Origin: an uncultured bacterium | GTDB lineage: Bacteria > Cyanobacteriota > Vampirovibrionia > Gastranaerophilales > Gastranaerophilaceae | NCBI GenBank assembly: GCA_949299935.1 | Contig: CASGCE010000030.1 | Location: 1-64,000, forward strand | DNA: 64,000 nucleotides | Direction: 5' to 3' | In this document: one piece after another, positions 17,182 through 26,187 of the stretch | Layout: every line of letters starts with the position of its first letter | How positions within the stretch are numbered: the stretch's first letter is position 1 | Notes under the pieces: model-generated | What the model was told of the DNA's origin: nothing | The model's input: the letters and a program-made list of their open reading frames with translations, nothing else | Database searches by the model: none | Translations under genes and position numbers: made by a program

Positions 17182-17808
17182 ATGGCTAATAACAGAATGA
17201 CTGAAGGTGTAGGCAAAAAGATAGTTGAAGCATTAAAAATGCAGTCAGATATTGAAATTACGCCCGCACATGAGAATAATGACGATGTTTTTGAAACAGA
17301 ACAGACTATTAACATTGATGATACACAACCTGACATCGCTGAAGAAGAACCCCTGCAAGATGAATACCAGTTTGATGAGGAAGCATTAGATGAGGATGAT
17401 TTTCAAACTTACGGTGAAAAACAGGAAATTTTACCCGAAAAAACCCCACAAATAAACATTAACATTCCGCAAACTTTTATGAATTCTGAACTCGATGATT
17501 TCGAAATCCCTTCAAATGTAGCTGTTTTGAAGCAGCTTATTGCAAAATTGCCAGCCGGTGTTACAAAACAAACGGGCGCTTTGATTATTAAACAAACAAT
17601 GGAAGCTTTAGGAATTTCGATGAAAAGCGTTTTACAAGAAGCACAAAAAGTTCAAGAAGGGCTGAACAATTCCTCACGCGAGTGTCAAGCCTCTATTATA
17701 GAATACAAAAAACAAATAAGTATTTTGGAAAAACAAGCACAAAAATATCAAAGACAATATGCTGCATTAAATGATATTATAAGCCTATTTGTTCAAACTA
17801 ATATTTAA
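17182..17808 (+). CDS. Acidic protein with C-terminal coiled coil, unknown
   Basis: Residues 1-110 are strongly acidic and low in complexity (many Asp/Glu). From about 115 to the end it is helical with coiled-coil character, including PSNVAVLKQLIAKLPAGVTK and a final QISILEKQAQKYQRQYAAL. It is convergent with the small coiled-coil gene ending at 17798, overlapping it by 11 bases. Good start with AAGAGGAAACT upstream. Family not recognised; the neighbours suggest a link with the export-substrate-like cluster that follows. Confidence 0.6.
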   Translation: MANNRMTEGVGKKIVEALKMQSDIEITPAHENNDDVFETEQTINIDDTQPDIAEEEPLQDEYQFDEEALDEDDFQTYGEKQEILPEKTPQININIPQTFMNSELDDFEIPSNVAVLKQLIAKLPAGVTKQTGALIIKQTMEALGISMKSVLQEAQKVQEGLNNSSRECQASIIEYKKQISILEKQAQKYQRQYAALNDIISLFVQTNI

Positions 17809-18124
17809 ATGTGTACTGAATACTCTTATCCCTCATTGCGGCACAAGATTCTATTTCTGTAGTAACCATATCCAGTCTTGCCTTATACTGGTTCATTTGT
17901 TGCACTAATCTTTTTTCTAACACCTGTAGTTTTGCCTGACGCTGTTGCAGCATCTTAGCCATCGGAGAATCGGGATCAGTATAATCCGTTCCCACTTGCA
18001 TCAAATCGCTTACTGATTGGGATAAATTCATTTGAGCTTGTGTCACCAGTTGGATTTTATATTCCAAGTCCAGCTTTTGTGACCATAACATTGTCAATCT
18101 GATTGTTGAATTAATTAATCCCAT
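17798..18124 (-). CDS. Small helical protein, terminal-coil family
   Basis: A 108-residue all-helical protein. Its N-terminus MGLINSTIRLTMLWSQKLDLEY aligns by eye with the N-terminus of the 416-residue protein at 19412 (MGMAASQARYLGLTARKTNVEY), including the following Q-x2-x-QA pattern, and both end in a long amphipathic helix. Size and helical hairpin character recall injectisome needle or flagellar axial subunits, but no known family signature is seen. It follows the 90-residue gene by 11 bases. Confidence 0.6.
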   Translation of the reverse strand: MGLINSTIRLTMLWSQKLDLEYKIQLVTQAQMNLSQSVSDLMQVGTDYTDPDSPMAKMLQQRQAKLQVLEKRLVQQMNQYKARLDMVTTEIESCAAMRDKSIQYTFKY

Positions 18125-18135
18125 TTTGTTTCCTT

Positions 18136-18408
18136 CTACCTGGTTTCGTTTAGATTTTTTCCTTTTAAGAAACTGTGCTCGTTATTTTCTGCAATCAATT
18201 GTTCCATTTTGTGAAGCTGATGGCGATGATAGTTGAGTCTATATTGTGCCATTTTAAGCTTTTTTTTCATTGTCAGAAAATCTTTCAACCCGTCCACTAT
18301 TGAATTAGACAAAGTTTTCAAAGGATTTTTTCTTATCAGGAAGTTTTTTGAATATATTAAGAAATCAATCAATCTTTTTATATTCATCTCTAAAGTTTCA
18401 CGAAGCAT
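18136..18408 (-). CDS. Small basic helical protein, unknown
   Basis: A 90-residue, Lys/Leu/His-rich, probably helical protein (MLRETLEMNIKRLIDFLIYS). It sits 11 bases upstream of the 108-residue helical gene and probably shares its transcript. The size and neighbour suggest a partner or chaperone, but nothing in the sequence proves it. Confidence 0.5.
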   Translation of the reverse strand: MLRETLEMNIKRLIDFLIYSKNFLIRKNPLKTLSNSIVDGLKDFLTMKKKLKMAQYRLNYHRHQLHKMEQLIAENNEHSFLKGKNLNETR

Positions 18409-18581
18409 ATTACTCCTTTACACTTTAGACCTACAAATATATAAAAACTTGTTACACAAAATAATTGCCATGATTTGTAAATATTTGTAACATGTCTTAA
18501 ACATTGCAAATCTAAAAAGTACCAGACAGAGGGAACTGACCTCTTGTAGATATTATACGGCAAAAATCGAAAAAACTTTAA

Positions 18582-19394
18582 TTATAAATTTTGTATAGCT
18601 TTACTATCGCCTTCAATAGATTCTTTAAGCATTTTTTTAACGACATCGCCCTGAGTATCAAGCATTTTACAAACAGTTTCGATATTTCTTACCTTGTTGG
18701 AAAGTATAGTATCGGCATTAGCGGTAATATTACCGGAGATATTCTGGTAAGCGGCCAAAGCAGCGGAAGTAGTTCCCTGCATCAAGTTACCCATAACGAG
18801 TGCAGGCAAACCATACTCGCCGAGATAAGGTGCAGCAGCCTGCATAATACCACCCCAACCGGAAATACAACTTGCAAGGGGTAAAACTATATTTCTGCCG
18901 ATACCAAAGCCGCTTGCGCCACCGATACCGTATGCTGCTGCGCTTGCCACATCTGCCAAACCTCCGAGGTTTGAGGCATAACCCGTTGCAGTACCATTAA
19001 CAGAACCCCAACCGCAAAGAGCAGCCGCCCCTCCGGTAGAATATCCCTCCAACCCCCACGAAACAGGGGCTGCACCGCTTGGAAATCCAGAATAATTATA
19101 CAATGAATTTAATCCATAAGAGGATCCGCTTACCATATTAGAGTAATACGATGTACCGGGAATACTCATAGATTCAGATGCCCCAAAAACCGTAGCAAAT
19201 GAAGACGGAGCAAAAAGGCTTGCCAAATTGAATAAAAATCCGCCCGTCGCACCAAATCCTGTACCCATACCGCTTCCTGAAACCGTCAAATCTCTCAATT
19301 TATCATAAGTTTCGAAAAGCTGTGCTTTAGCCTCACTACCTGCAGAGCTAAATTTGTTTGCTATTACCAAATAACTATCGTTTTTGTATGACAT
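18582..19394 (-). CDS. Gly/Ala/Ser-rich hydrophobic protein, unknown
   Basis: The 270-residue protein has a short hydrophilic helix at the start (MSYKNDSYLVIANKFSSAGS), a long Gly/Ala/Ser-rich and partly hydrophobic centre (about 35-215), and a charged helix at the end (NKVRNIETVCKMLDTQGDVVKKMLKES). There is no signal peptide. This layout resembles proteins exported without a Sec signal, such as type III translocators, but no family motif is recognised. AGAGGT precedes the ATG. It lies 17 bases after the 416-residue gene in the same operon. Confidence 0.6.
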   Translation of the reverse strand: MSYKNDSYLVIANKFSSAGSEAKAQLFETYDKLRDLTVSGSGMGTGFGATGGFLFNLASLFAPSSFATVFGASESMSIPGTSYYSNMVSGSSYGLNSLYNYSGFPSGAAPVSWGLEGYSTGGAAALCGWGSVNGTATGYASNLGGLADVASAAAYGIGGASGFGIGRNIVLPLASCISGWGGIMQAAAPYLGEYGLPALVMGNLMQGTTSAALAAYQNISGNITANADTILSNKVRNIETVCKMLDTQGDVVKKMLKESIEGDSKAIQNL

Positions 19395-19411
19395 CTTTGA
19401 CCTCTTATTTA

Positions 19412-20662
19412 TTATTCAAATGTTTTGAATGTTGATTCAATATTCTTTTCAATAACCTTCTTAACAGCTTCCATCTCAGTCTGTAAGGCATCTTGTTCAG
19501 TATCAAGCTGACGCAACCTCAATTCAAGTGTCCTGTCCTGTTCTTGAATACGTTCTGTTTTGGCGTTTATATCAGCTATAGCTTTTTCATAAACTTGCAT
19601 ATCATAATTATACTGATTCATCGCATCATTGTATGCATCTTCATCAGTAATAGTCTCAGTATTTAACGCAAGTGTTGCCGTTGAGTTTTCAAATCTGATA
19701 CTATATGGACGTCCTTTTTCGTCAACATCTATAAAAGCTCTTTCTTGCCTTTCAATTCTTGTATTTATGTTATCGGCATAATATTGAGTCAAAGGATCTT
19801 GATTCTCCGTAGGCTTTGTCGAATCAACAGCTGATATTGCAGCATCTCTCAAATCATCTAAACAGGCAAAATAAGTTCTCCCCTGATATTCATATGTATA
19901 AATCTCATCAGCGGAAGCATTAGCAAAAGCAGTATCAGGGAATTTTGAACATATTTCATCATAAGAAGCTTTTTGTATTGAATTTGTAGGATCATACTGA
20001 GTCAACTCACAATTACCAACATATGTTGGAACATCGTATACCATATGATATTCTTCAGCATCTTCACCTGCTAATGCGTGAGCCAAGTTATCTCCGGTGG
20101 TAAAATGAATTTCACCATCTGCATCGGTGTAAGTAAAAATATTTGCCGGGTCTTCAGCCAACAAATCGGGGTATTCTTGCCCTATTCTTTCAAGCAAAGA
20201 TCTTTGATCTTCGTTTAACGGATCATATACTAAAGCTTGAGCACCGTCAACATAATACGTACCACTCGGAGTGTCGTACGTTACGTTATTAAGCACACCG
20301 TCTACGGCATCATTAGCCAAAGAAACTTGCGGGTTAGGTTTTTTACTCTGGACGCCGGTAAACACTTCTGCATAGTGGTAATGGGAAACTAAATAATTAT
20401 ATCCGTCAGGATCATTAACCAATTCTGACATATTAGTAATAACTTCAGCATAAGTCCCATCCTCATATGAATACTGAAGTGTTGTGAAATCTTGTGTACT
20501 TGGAGCAGTCGGAACCTCAAGTGCTAAAAGCTCGTTAAAAGTGTTAGCACTTTGATTTGCCAAAGCTGTACGTGCTTGGTTAACCTGCTGTCCTTCGTAT
20601 TCTACATTTGTTTTTCTTGCCGTCAAGCCCAGATATCTGGCTTGTGATGCTGCCATACCCAT
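19412..20662 (-). CDS. Terminal-coil protein with large central domain, unknown
   Basis: A 416-residue protein with an N-terminal helix (MGMAASQARYLGLTARKTNV to about residue 45), an acidic Asp/Tyr-rich central region with several DPxN and YTYEYQGRTYF-like segments (about 50-330), and a C-terminal coiled coil (NAKTERIQEQDRTLELRLRQ to the end). The N-terminus resembles that of the 108-residue protein at 17798. Short conserved ends around a variable centre is the layout of flagellar axial proteins, though no flagellin or hook signature is present. No signal peptide. Function unknown. Confidence 0.65.
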   Translation of the reverse strand: MGMAASQARYLGLTARKTNVEYEGQQVNQARTALANQSANTFNELLALEVPTAPSTQDFTTLQYSYEDGTYAEVITNMSELVNDPDGYNYLVSHYHYAEVFTGVQSKKPNPQVSLANDAVDGVLNNVTYDTPSGTYYVDGAQALVYDPLNEDQRSLLERIGQEYPDLLAEDPANIFTYTDADGEIHFTTGDNLAHALAGEDAEEYHMVYDVPTYVGNCELTQYDPTNSIQKASYDEICSKFPDTAFANASADEIYTYEYQGRTYFACLDDLRDAAISAVDSTKPTENQDPLTQYYADNINTRIERQERAFIDVDEKGRPYSIRFENSTATLALNTETITDEDAYNDAMNQYNYDMQVYEKAIADINAKTERIQEQDRTLELRLRQLDTEQDALQTEMEAVKKVIEKNIESTFKTFE

Positions 20663-20892
20663 AAATTGGTCTCCTATATTCTTCTACATTTACATTCATA
20701 ATGATTATTTTACAAAAGTCAATATAATCTATAAAAATTATACGGCATATATTAAAAGATATGTATGAACAATGAGAAAAAATCATACATTAAAAGTATT
20801 TTTTTTATAATATTAATTCAAATATACCAGATAAACGAACAACAAAAAATAAATCTTTAACCCCGATAATATTTAACAGAATAAAAGACAAT

Positions 20893-21687
20893 TTATTTAA
20901 AACATACATCATACATTTGCTGAAAAGTCTTGCCACCTTCTTCCGTAGCGTAATTGACAGAATGCAAAGTTGTAATCCCTCTGCTCAAATCACCCCGCAA
21001 TTCGAAAGAAAATATATCATGTCCCCATTTGTTAGGACCTTTAAATCCATTTATATCAACAGTAAATATTGGTGCACCAGATAAAATTTTAAAATATTTA
21101 ATTATATACGCTCCGTCAAATAAAACAAATACAGGATAATTATTTTTTATTTGGCTATCTGAAAAATTACCGTTCGGGTCAGAAACCGCATTGGGATTCT
21201 GCTCTATTTTGACCACATCTGGACCGCGAAAATTCTTCGGAAGACATCCTTGTTGGTAAGCATTATCTTCACATATTTTCGTTGTTTTTAAAGTTTGATA
21301 AAATAATTCTTCATAAAACTCATTGCAATCACTCATGGCACCAGTATAATCAGATGGTATTGGTAAACCGGTTTCTGCACAAATCCAGTTCCTTTTACAA
21401 ACTCCGTAGTCATTTTTATCTTCATCATGACATGTTGCCGTACATTTACCTGAATAAGGATTGCTACTCCAATAACTACATTTTACCGGTCTGCCATTTT
21501 TTGTTTGTATACCAAATATCGCTTGTGTTAATGTACTATAAAATTTCTTAAACTGATTTTTTAATACAAATTCCTGTATTTTCGAGGTGACTGTCGGTAT
21601 TGTTATAGCCGCTACTATACCGATTATCCCTATCGTTATCAATACTTCCGATAACGTAAAACCTTTTCTTGAACTATAATTCTTCAT
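20893..21687 (-). CDS. Type IV prepilin-like protein (copy 4)
   Basis: MKNYSSRKG then FTLSEVLITIGIIGIV, a full prepilin cleavage site and helix. The body closely follows that of the copy at 7183: shared FVLKNQFKKFYSTLTQAIFG, paired Cys, and VDINGFKGPNKWGHDIFSF near the end. An in-frame ATG at 21705 and an open frame up to the G9 run (21753-21761) lie upstream. The ATG at 21687 is preferred because the leader then has a normal length. It is monocistronic, about 200 bases upstream of the next gene region on the same strand. Confidence 0.82.
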   Translation of the reverse strand: MKNYSSRKGFTLSEVLITIGIIGIVAAITIPTVTSKIQEFVLKNQFKKFYSTLTQAIFGIQTKNGRPVKCSYWSSNPYSGKCTATCHDEDKNDYGVCKRNWICAETGLPIPSDYTGAMSDCNEFYEELFYQTLKTTKICEDNAYQQGCLPKNFRGPDVVKIEQNPNAVSDPNGNFSDSQIKNNYPVFVLFDGAYIIKYFKILSGAPIFTVDINGFKGPNKWGHDIFSFELRGDLSRGITTLHSVNYATEEGGKTFQQMYDVCFK

Positions 21688-21693
21688 ATTTGA

Positions 21694-21722
21694 ATTATAG
21701 CACATGGCACCAATCAGGTCAA
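21694..21722 (-). promoter_or_regulatory. Internal promoter inside the prepilin leader, copy 4
   Basis: TTGACC (21717-21722), 17-base spacer, TATAAT (21694-21699), with extended TG. Predicted start falls on the ATG at 21687, giving a leaderless mRNA. Confidence 0.5.
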
Positions 21723-21740
21723 AACCCTTGTCTTTTCTAC

Positions 21741-21782
21741 TTAGAGGAGTCGCCCCCCCCCGTTAAATCTACACGCGCCCAT
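21741..21782 (-). other. Short upstream frame with G9 run, prepilin copy 4
   Basis: ATG at 21782 follows GGGAG by seven bases and reads MGACRFNGGGRLL, stopping at TAA (21741-21743). Nine G at 21753-21761. In the shifted frame the leader reads NGGGATPLSRKDKGFDLIG and continues into the prepilin. Confidence 0.7.
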
Positions 21783-21806
21783 CCGCTATCTCCCATTCAC
21801 AAATTA

Positions 21807-21834
21807 ATTATAACACATTTTTCGAATAAAGCAA
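21807..21834 (-). promoter_or_regulatory. Sigma70-type promoter for prepilin copy 4
   Basis: TATAAT (21807-21812) with an extended TG, and a weaker TTGCTT (21829-21834) at 16-base spacing. It lies just upstream of the G9 frame. Confidence 0.55.
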
Positions 21835-21867
21835 AACCAAATCACCCGTTTTAACGAGTGACTTGAG

Positions 21868-22947
21868 TTATCCTTCGGAAGGAACCTCATCTTTAGGCTC
21901 TTTAACCGTCAAAGCAATTCGTTTATCCGTAGGATTAAATTTTAGAATATAAGTTTGAATTTTATCACCGACATTAAAAATATTTTTCGTATCATTCTGA
22001 AGCTCAGCAAGTTCGGCGTGAGGTAAAAGTGCTTCTACGCCTGGAAAAACTTCAACGAAAGCGCCAAAATGTTTAATTCTTGTAATTGTTCCATCGACCT
22101 TATCGCCTTCTTTAATTTGCTTTTCAGCAGCAAGCCACGGATCCGGTTCAAGATTTTTCAGACTAAGAGAAACACGTTGCTTGTCATGATCAACTGCAAT
22201 AACTTCGACATCGATTTTGTCACCAACCTTGAGAATATCTGTCGGATGGTCAATCCAACGCCAAGATAATTGCGAAAGCGGTAACAAACCGTCGATTCCA
22301 CCGAGGTCAATGAAGGCGCCAAAATCTGTAATTCTGACCACATCACCTTTAACTATCTGACCGGGCTCAATTTGTAAAAATACATTTTTCCTTGCTTCCA
22401 CAGCACTGTCATCATAAACCTTTTTATTTGATAGAATAAAATTATTTTGTTGACTGTCAAGAGTTAAAATTTTCAATTCAATCTTACCGCCAACTTCCAA
22501 ATCGGTTTCCTTAGCGCGTAACTGAGAAGACGGAACAAAACCCCTAACTCCTGAGATTTCGACAAGCACACCACCCTTAACAATACTAACGATAGTGCCG
22601 AGTATTGTCTCGTCAGCGGCTTTTGCTTTTTCAAGTTCTTTCCAAGAATATGCAAAATCAACCTTCTTTCTGGAAAGAAGAAACTTCCCGTCCTCATCTT
22701 CCTCTTTAATGATTAAAAACTCGTATTCCGTACCTTTTTCAAATTTTTCTTCAAGCTTTTCATCCTTATCAACAGCCTCACGGGTCGGCACAATAGCAAT
22801 AGTTTTTGCTCCTATATCAACCATCACACCTTGACTGTCATAGCCACATACAATGCCCTTCACTAAATCACCCTTTTGGAAATTATAGTCATACTTTTTC
22901 AGTAATTCTTCAAAGTCCAAATCACTACTTTTACTCTTTGATACCAT
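21868..22947 (-). CDS. rpsA: Ribosomal protein S1-like, four S1 domains
   Basis: Four consecutive S1 RNA-binding domains are visible, starting at about residues 20 (KGDLVKGIVCGYDSQGVMVD), 105, 190 (KGDVVRITDFGAFIDLGGID) and 275 (DGTITRIKHFGAFVEVFPGV). The protein brings mRNA to the 30S subunit. 359 residues with four domains is the short form also found in cyanobacteria and Firmicutes rather than the six-domain proteobacterial S1. The gene appears monocistronic. Confidence 0.9.
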   Translation of the reverse strand: MVSKSKSSDLDFEELLKKYDYNFQKGDLVKGIVCGYDSQGVMVDIGAKTIAIVPTREAVDKDEKLEEKFEKGTEYEFLIIKEEDEDGKFLLSRKKVDFAYSWKELEKAKAADETILGTIVSIVKGGVLVEISGVRGFVPSSQLRAKETDLEVGGKIELKILTLDSQQNNFILSNKKVYDDSAVEARKNVFLQIEPGQIVKGDVVRITDFGAFIDLGGIDGLLPLSQLSWRWIDHPTDILKVGDKIDVEVIAVDHDKQRVSLSLKNLEPDPWLAAEKQIKEGDKVDGTITRIKHFGAFVEVFPGVEALLPHAELAELQNDTKNIFNVGDKIQTYILKFNPTDKRIALTVKEPKDEVPSEG

Positions 22948-23032
22948 ATTTACCCCGCATTAACCTACTTTACATTAATAATTGTAACAAATTTTTGTCA
23001 AGCTGTAAAGTTTTGTTAATATTGTTTTACAA

Positions 23033-23293
23033 TTACTTTAAAAAACACCCGCTAAATAATTTAAAAATTTCGACATATCGTTCGCCGATTTTTTTCAAAT
23101 AAGTTACAGCGGCAAAACTATCTCCAACAGTGTATTTTTGAATAATGCCATCTTTACTGCGGTAGTTATACCGGTTCATTCTCTCAGGCACATTCAACTG
23201 ACTTATGCCAACCAAACGCATTCCTCTTAGATCTTCCGGGTTTACCCGCATTTTTTGTACCATATCGGGTAGAATTCTTACTATTTTTGTCAT
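23033..23293 (-). CDS. Small protein, unknown
   Basis: An 86-residue open frame with AAAGGGAA before the ATG. The sequence MTKIVRILPDMVQKMRVNPE through RMNRYNYRSKDGIIQKYTVG shows no recognised domain, signal peptide or membrane helix. It sits alone between valS and rpsA, with about 95 bases to valS. It may be real given the ribosome site. Confidence 0.45.
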   Translation of the reverse strand: MTKIVRILPDMVQKMRVNPEDLRGMRLVGISQLNVPERMNRYNYRSKDGIIQKYTVGDSFAAVTYLKKIGERYVEIFKLFSGCFLK

Positions 23294-23388
23294 ATAATTT
23301 TCCCTTTACATTATCCATAAAAACCGACCAAAAAATTTTTTGCTACCTTAAAATAGGGTTACACAAAAAATTTTGAGAATGAACCATC

Positions 23389-26043
23389 TCAAGATTCAAG
23401 AGATTTTATCAACTTAGTAATTGAATTTTCCTGAATAGTGATTTCATCAATCCTTGTCTTAGTCTGTTCAATCAAATCTTTTGGAGCATTTGCCACAAAC
23501 TTTTCGTTATTAATTCTGCCGAATAAAGAATTTTTTTCAGCCAAAAGCTTATCTAATTTTTTCTGTTGACGTTTAATTTCCTCATTAAAATCAATCAAGT
23601 TTTCAAGAGGTATAATAATCTTAGACGCCGAAACAACAGCCGCAGCGGACTTTTTAGGGACAAAATCAGTATCCTCTTTGTAGGAAATATTTTCGACTTT
23701 TGCAAGACGTTTTATGTAAGATTCAATGGCCTCAAAAGTTGCACGTTCGGATTTAGCTGCTCTTATTTCTATATCACATTTTAAAGCTGACGGGATATTA
23801 AAACTTTGACGAACATTTCTTAACGACTTTATTGTTTCAAACACAAGTTCCATCTCCTTCGCCTCATTATTAAATACCAAATCATGCTGATAAATAGGGA
23901 AATCCGCCAACATTAAAGCTTTAAAAATTTTCTTCTGAGGAATTAATTGCCAAACTTTTTCGGTAATATGGGGCATAATAGGGTGCAATAACCTTAAAGA
24001 CATATCCAAAACGTATCTCAAAACCCTTTGAGTATTAACTTTTAAACCTGTATCTTGTAACTGAATTTTAGCTATTTCGACATACCAATCGCAATATTGA
24101 TTCCAGAAGAAATCATACAGAATATGTGCATTTTCGCCAATTCTGTAATTCTTCATATTTTCATTAAACTCTTTAGTAATATTATTCAATTCATTTAAAA
24201 TCCACTTATCGGCGATAGTAAGCGAAGAAAAATCAATACTTTCATCATCCACACCGTCCAAATTCATAAGAACAAATCTTGAGGCATTCCAAATTTTGTT
24301 AGCAAAATTTCTGCCATATTCAAATCTTTCATCACTAATTTTAATATCCTGACCGCCGTAAGTACAAAGTGATGTCATAGTAAATCTCAAAGCATCAGAA
24401 CCGTACTTATCAATGATAACAACGGGATCTATAGTATTTCCTTTAGATTTAGACATTTTTTGTCCTTTTTCATCACGAATAAGTCCATGGATATAAACCG
24501 TAGAAAAAGGTGCTTTTTTTGTAAATTCAAGTCCCATAGTAATCATTCTGGCGACCCAAAAGAAAATTATGTCAAATCCGGTAACCAAGACGGTTGTCGG
24601 ATAGAATTTTTTAAAATCATCAGATTCAGTATTAGGCCAACCCAAGGTAGAAAAAGGCCATAAACCTGATGAAAACCAAGTATCCAAGACATCGCTGTCT
24701 TGTGTATAATTTTTGGGATCAGGATTTTCCTTAGCGACAATCATTTCGCCGGTAATATTATGGTAATAAGCAGGGATTTGGTGTCCCCACCATAATTGAC
24801 GGGAAATACACCAATCACGAATATTTTCCATCCAACCGAGATAATTTTTCTCCCAACGCTCCGGAATAAATTTAATTCTGCCATCTTTAACAGCAGCGAT
24901 CGCTTCTTTTGCAAGTGGCTGCATTTTTACGAACCATTGTTCGGAAAGAAGCGGTTCAATAGTAGTATTGCATCGTTGGCATTTACCCACATTATGTTCG
25001 TGAGGACGTGTTCTTAACAAAAAATTCTTGTAAGAGAGCATACCAACAATTTTTTCACGAGCTTCATACCTGTCCAAACCTTGAAAGTCAGAAGGTACTT
25101 CACTGCAAGCCTTCATTTTGCCTTCACCGTCTATAACCCAAATAGGCTGGAAGCCGTGACGTTTTCCCACCTCGAAATCATTGGGATCGTGTGCCGGTGT
25201 AATTTTAACCGCACCGGTGCCAAAATTTTTATCAACATATTCATCAGCAATAATAGGAATTTCGCGACCGGACAAAGGTATAACGACCGTTTTGCCGACA
25301 AGCTCGGAATATTTATGATCAGTGGGGTGAACAGCTATAGCAACATCACCAAATATAGTTTCAGGTCGTGTGGTTGCAACAATAATTGCACCTGATTCAC
25401 CTTTCAAAGGATAAGAAATTTCCCACAAATGCCCCTGTTCAGTTTCGTATTCGGTCTCAACATCAGAGATAGCTGACTGACATCTTGGGCACCAGTTAAC
25501 AATATAGGCACCTTTGTATATTAAACCTTTTTCATATAACTTTATAAAAACTTCTTTTACAGCGTCGGAACAACCTTTATCGAAGGTAAATCTTTCTCTT
25601 GATCTGTCAAAAGAAGCACCAAGACGCTTGCATTGGTCAAGAATAGCAGACTTATGCTCATTAGCCCAATCCCAAGTTTCTTCCAAAAATTTTTCTCTAC
25701 CGAGGTCTTTTCTGCTCAAACCTTTTTCGCGTAATTTTTTTTCAACAACATTTTGAGTAGCAATGCCGGCATGGTCAGTTCCGGGAAGCCACAGAGCCTC
25801 ATATCCGCTCATTCTATGATAACGGATTAAAATATCTTGCAAAGTTTCATCTAATGCGTGTCCCATATGAAGCACTCCCGTGACATTAGGAGGAGGAATT
25901 ACTATAGAATAAGCCTGTTTTTTACTTTTTGCATCGGCTTTGAACATCTCATTATCTTCCCAAAACTTATATATTTCTTCTTCGGTCGTTTTGGCATCAT
26001 AAACTGTAGGTAAATCTTCTATTTTAGTTTTTATATTTGACAT
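23389..26043 (-). CDS. valS: Valyl-tRNA synthetase
   Basis: Charges tRNA-Val. HIGH-type signature HMGH at residues 59-62 in PPPNVTGVLHMGHALDETLQ; KMSKS signature GQKMSKSKGNTIDP near residue 531; editing domain between, with TTRPETIFGDVAIAVHP; C-terminal coiled coil (FNEEIKRQQKKLDKLLAEKN). 884 residues is typical. The start at 26043 has AAGGA upstream. Confidence 0.97.
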   Translation of the reverse strand: MSNIKTKIEDLPTVYDAKTTEEEIYKFWEDNEMFKADAKSKKQAYSIVIPPPNVTGVLHMGHALDETLQDILIRYHRMSGYEALWLPGTDHAGIATQNVVEKKLREKGLSRKDLGREKFLEETWDWANEHKSAILDQCKRLGASFDRSRERFTFDKGCSDAVKEVFIKLYEKGLIYKGAYIVNWCPRCQSAISDVETEYETEQGHLWEISYPLKGESGAIIVATTRPETIFGDVAIAVHPTDHKYSELVGKTVVIPLSGREIPIIADEYVDKNFGTGAVKITPAHDPNDFEVGKRHGFQPIWVIDGEGKMKACSEVPSDFQGLDRYEAREKIVGMLSYKNFLLRTRPHEHNVGKCQRCNTTIEPLLSEQWFVKMQPLAKEAIAAVKDGRIKFIPERWEKNYLGWMENIRDWCISRQLWWGHQIPAYYHNITGEMIVAKENPDPKNYTQDSDVLDTWFSSGLWPFSTLGWPNTESDDFKKFYPTTVLVTGFDIIFFWVARMITMGLEFTKKAPFSTVYIHGLIRDEKGQKMSKSKGNTIDPVVIIDKYGSDALRFTMTSLCTYGGQDIKISDERFEYGRNFANKIWNASRFVLMNLDGVDDESIDFSSLTIADKWILNELNNITKEFNENMKNYRIGENAHILYDFFWNQYCDWYVEIAKIQLQDTGLKVNTQRVLRYVLDMSLRLLHPIMPHITEKVWQLIPQKKIFKALMLADFPIYQHDLVFNNEAKEMELVFETIKSLRNVRQSFNIPSALKCDIEIRAAKSERATFEAIESYIKRLAKVENISYKEDTDFVPKKSAAAVVSASKIIIPLENLIDFNEEIKRQQKKLDKLLAEKNSLFGRINNEKFVANAPKDLIEQTKTRIDEITIQENSITKLIKSLES

Positions 26044-26146
26044 ATCAGATCCTTATTATTTATATCCCGTAATTTAAGGATATCATAAAAAAATAAAAAT
26101 TACTTCCAGATTAAAGTCTGGGAAACAATGTAAAAAAATTATAGAC

Positions 26147-26176
26147 AAAAAAGACCGCAAAAGAGCGGTCTTTTTT
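26147..26176 (-). terminator. Intrinsic terminator after fabI
   Basis: A perfect stem AAAAAAGACCGC / GCGGTCTTTTTT with a small loop, flanked by A and T runs, 11 bases past the fabI stop. Confidence 0.8.
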
Positions 26177-26187
26177 CAAAACTGTCA

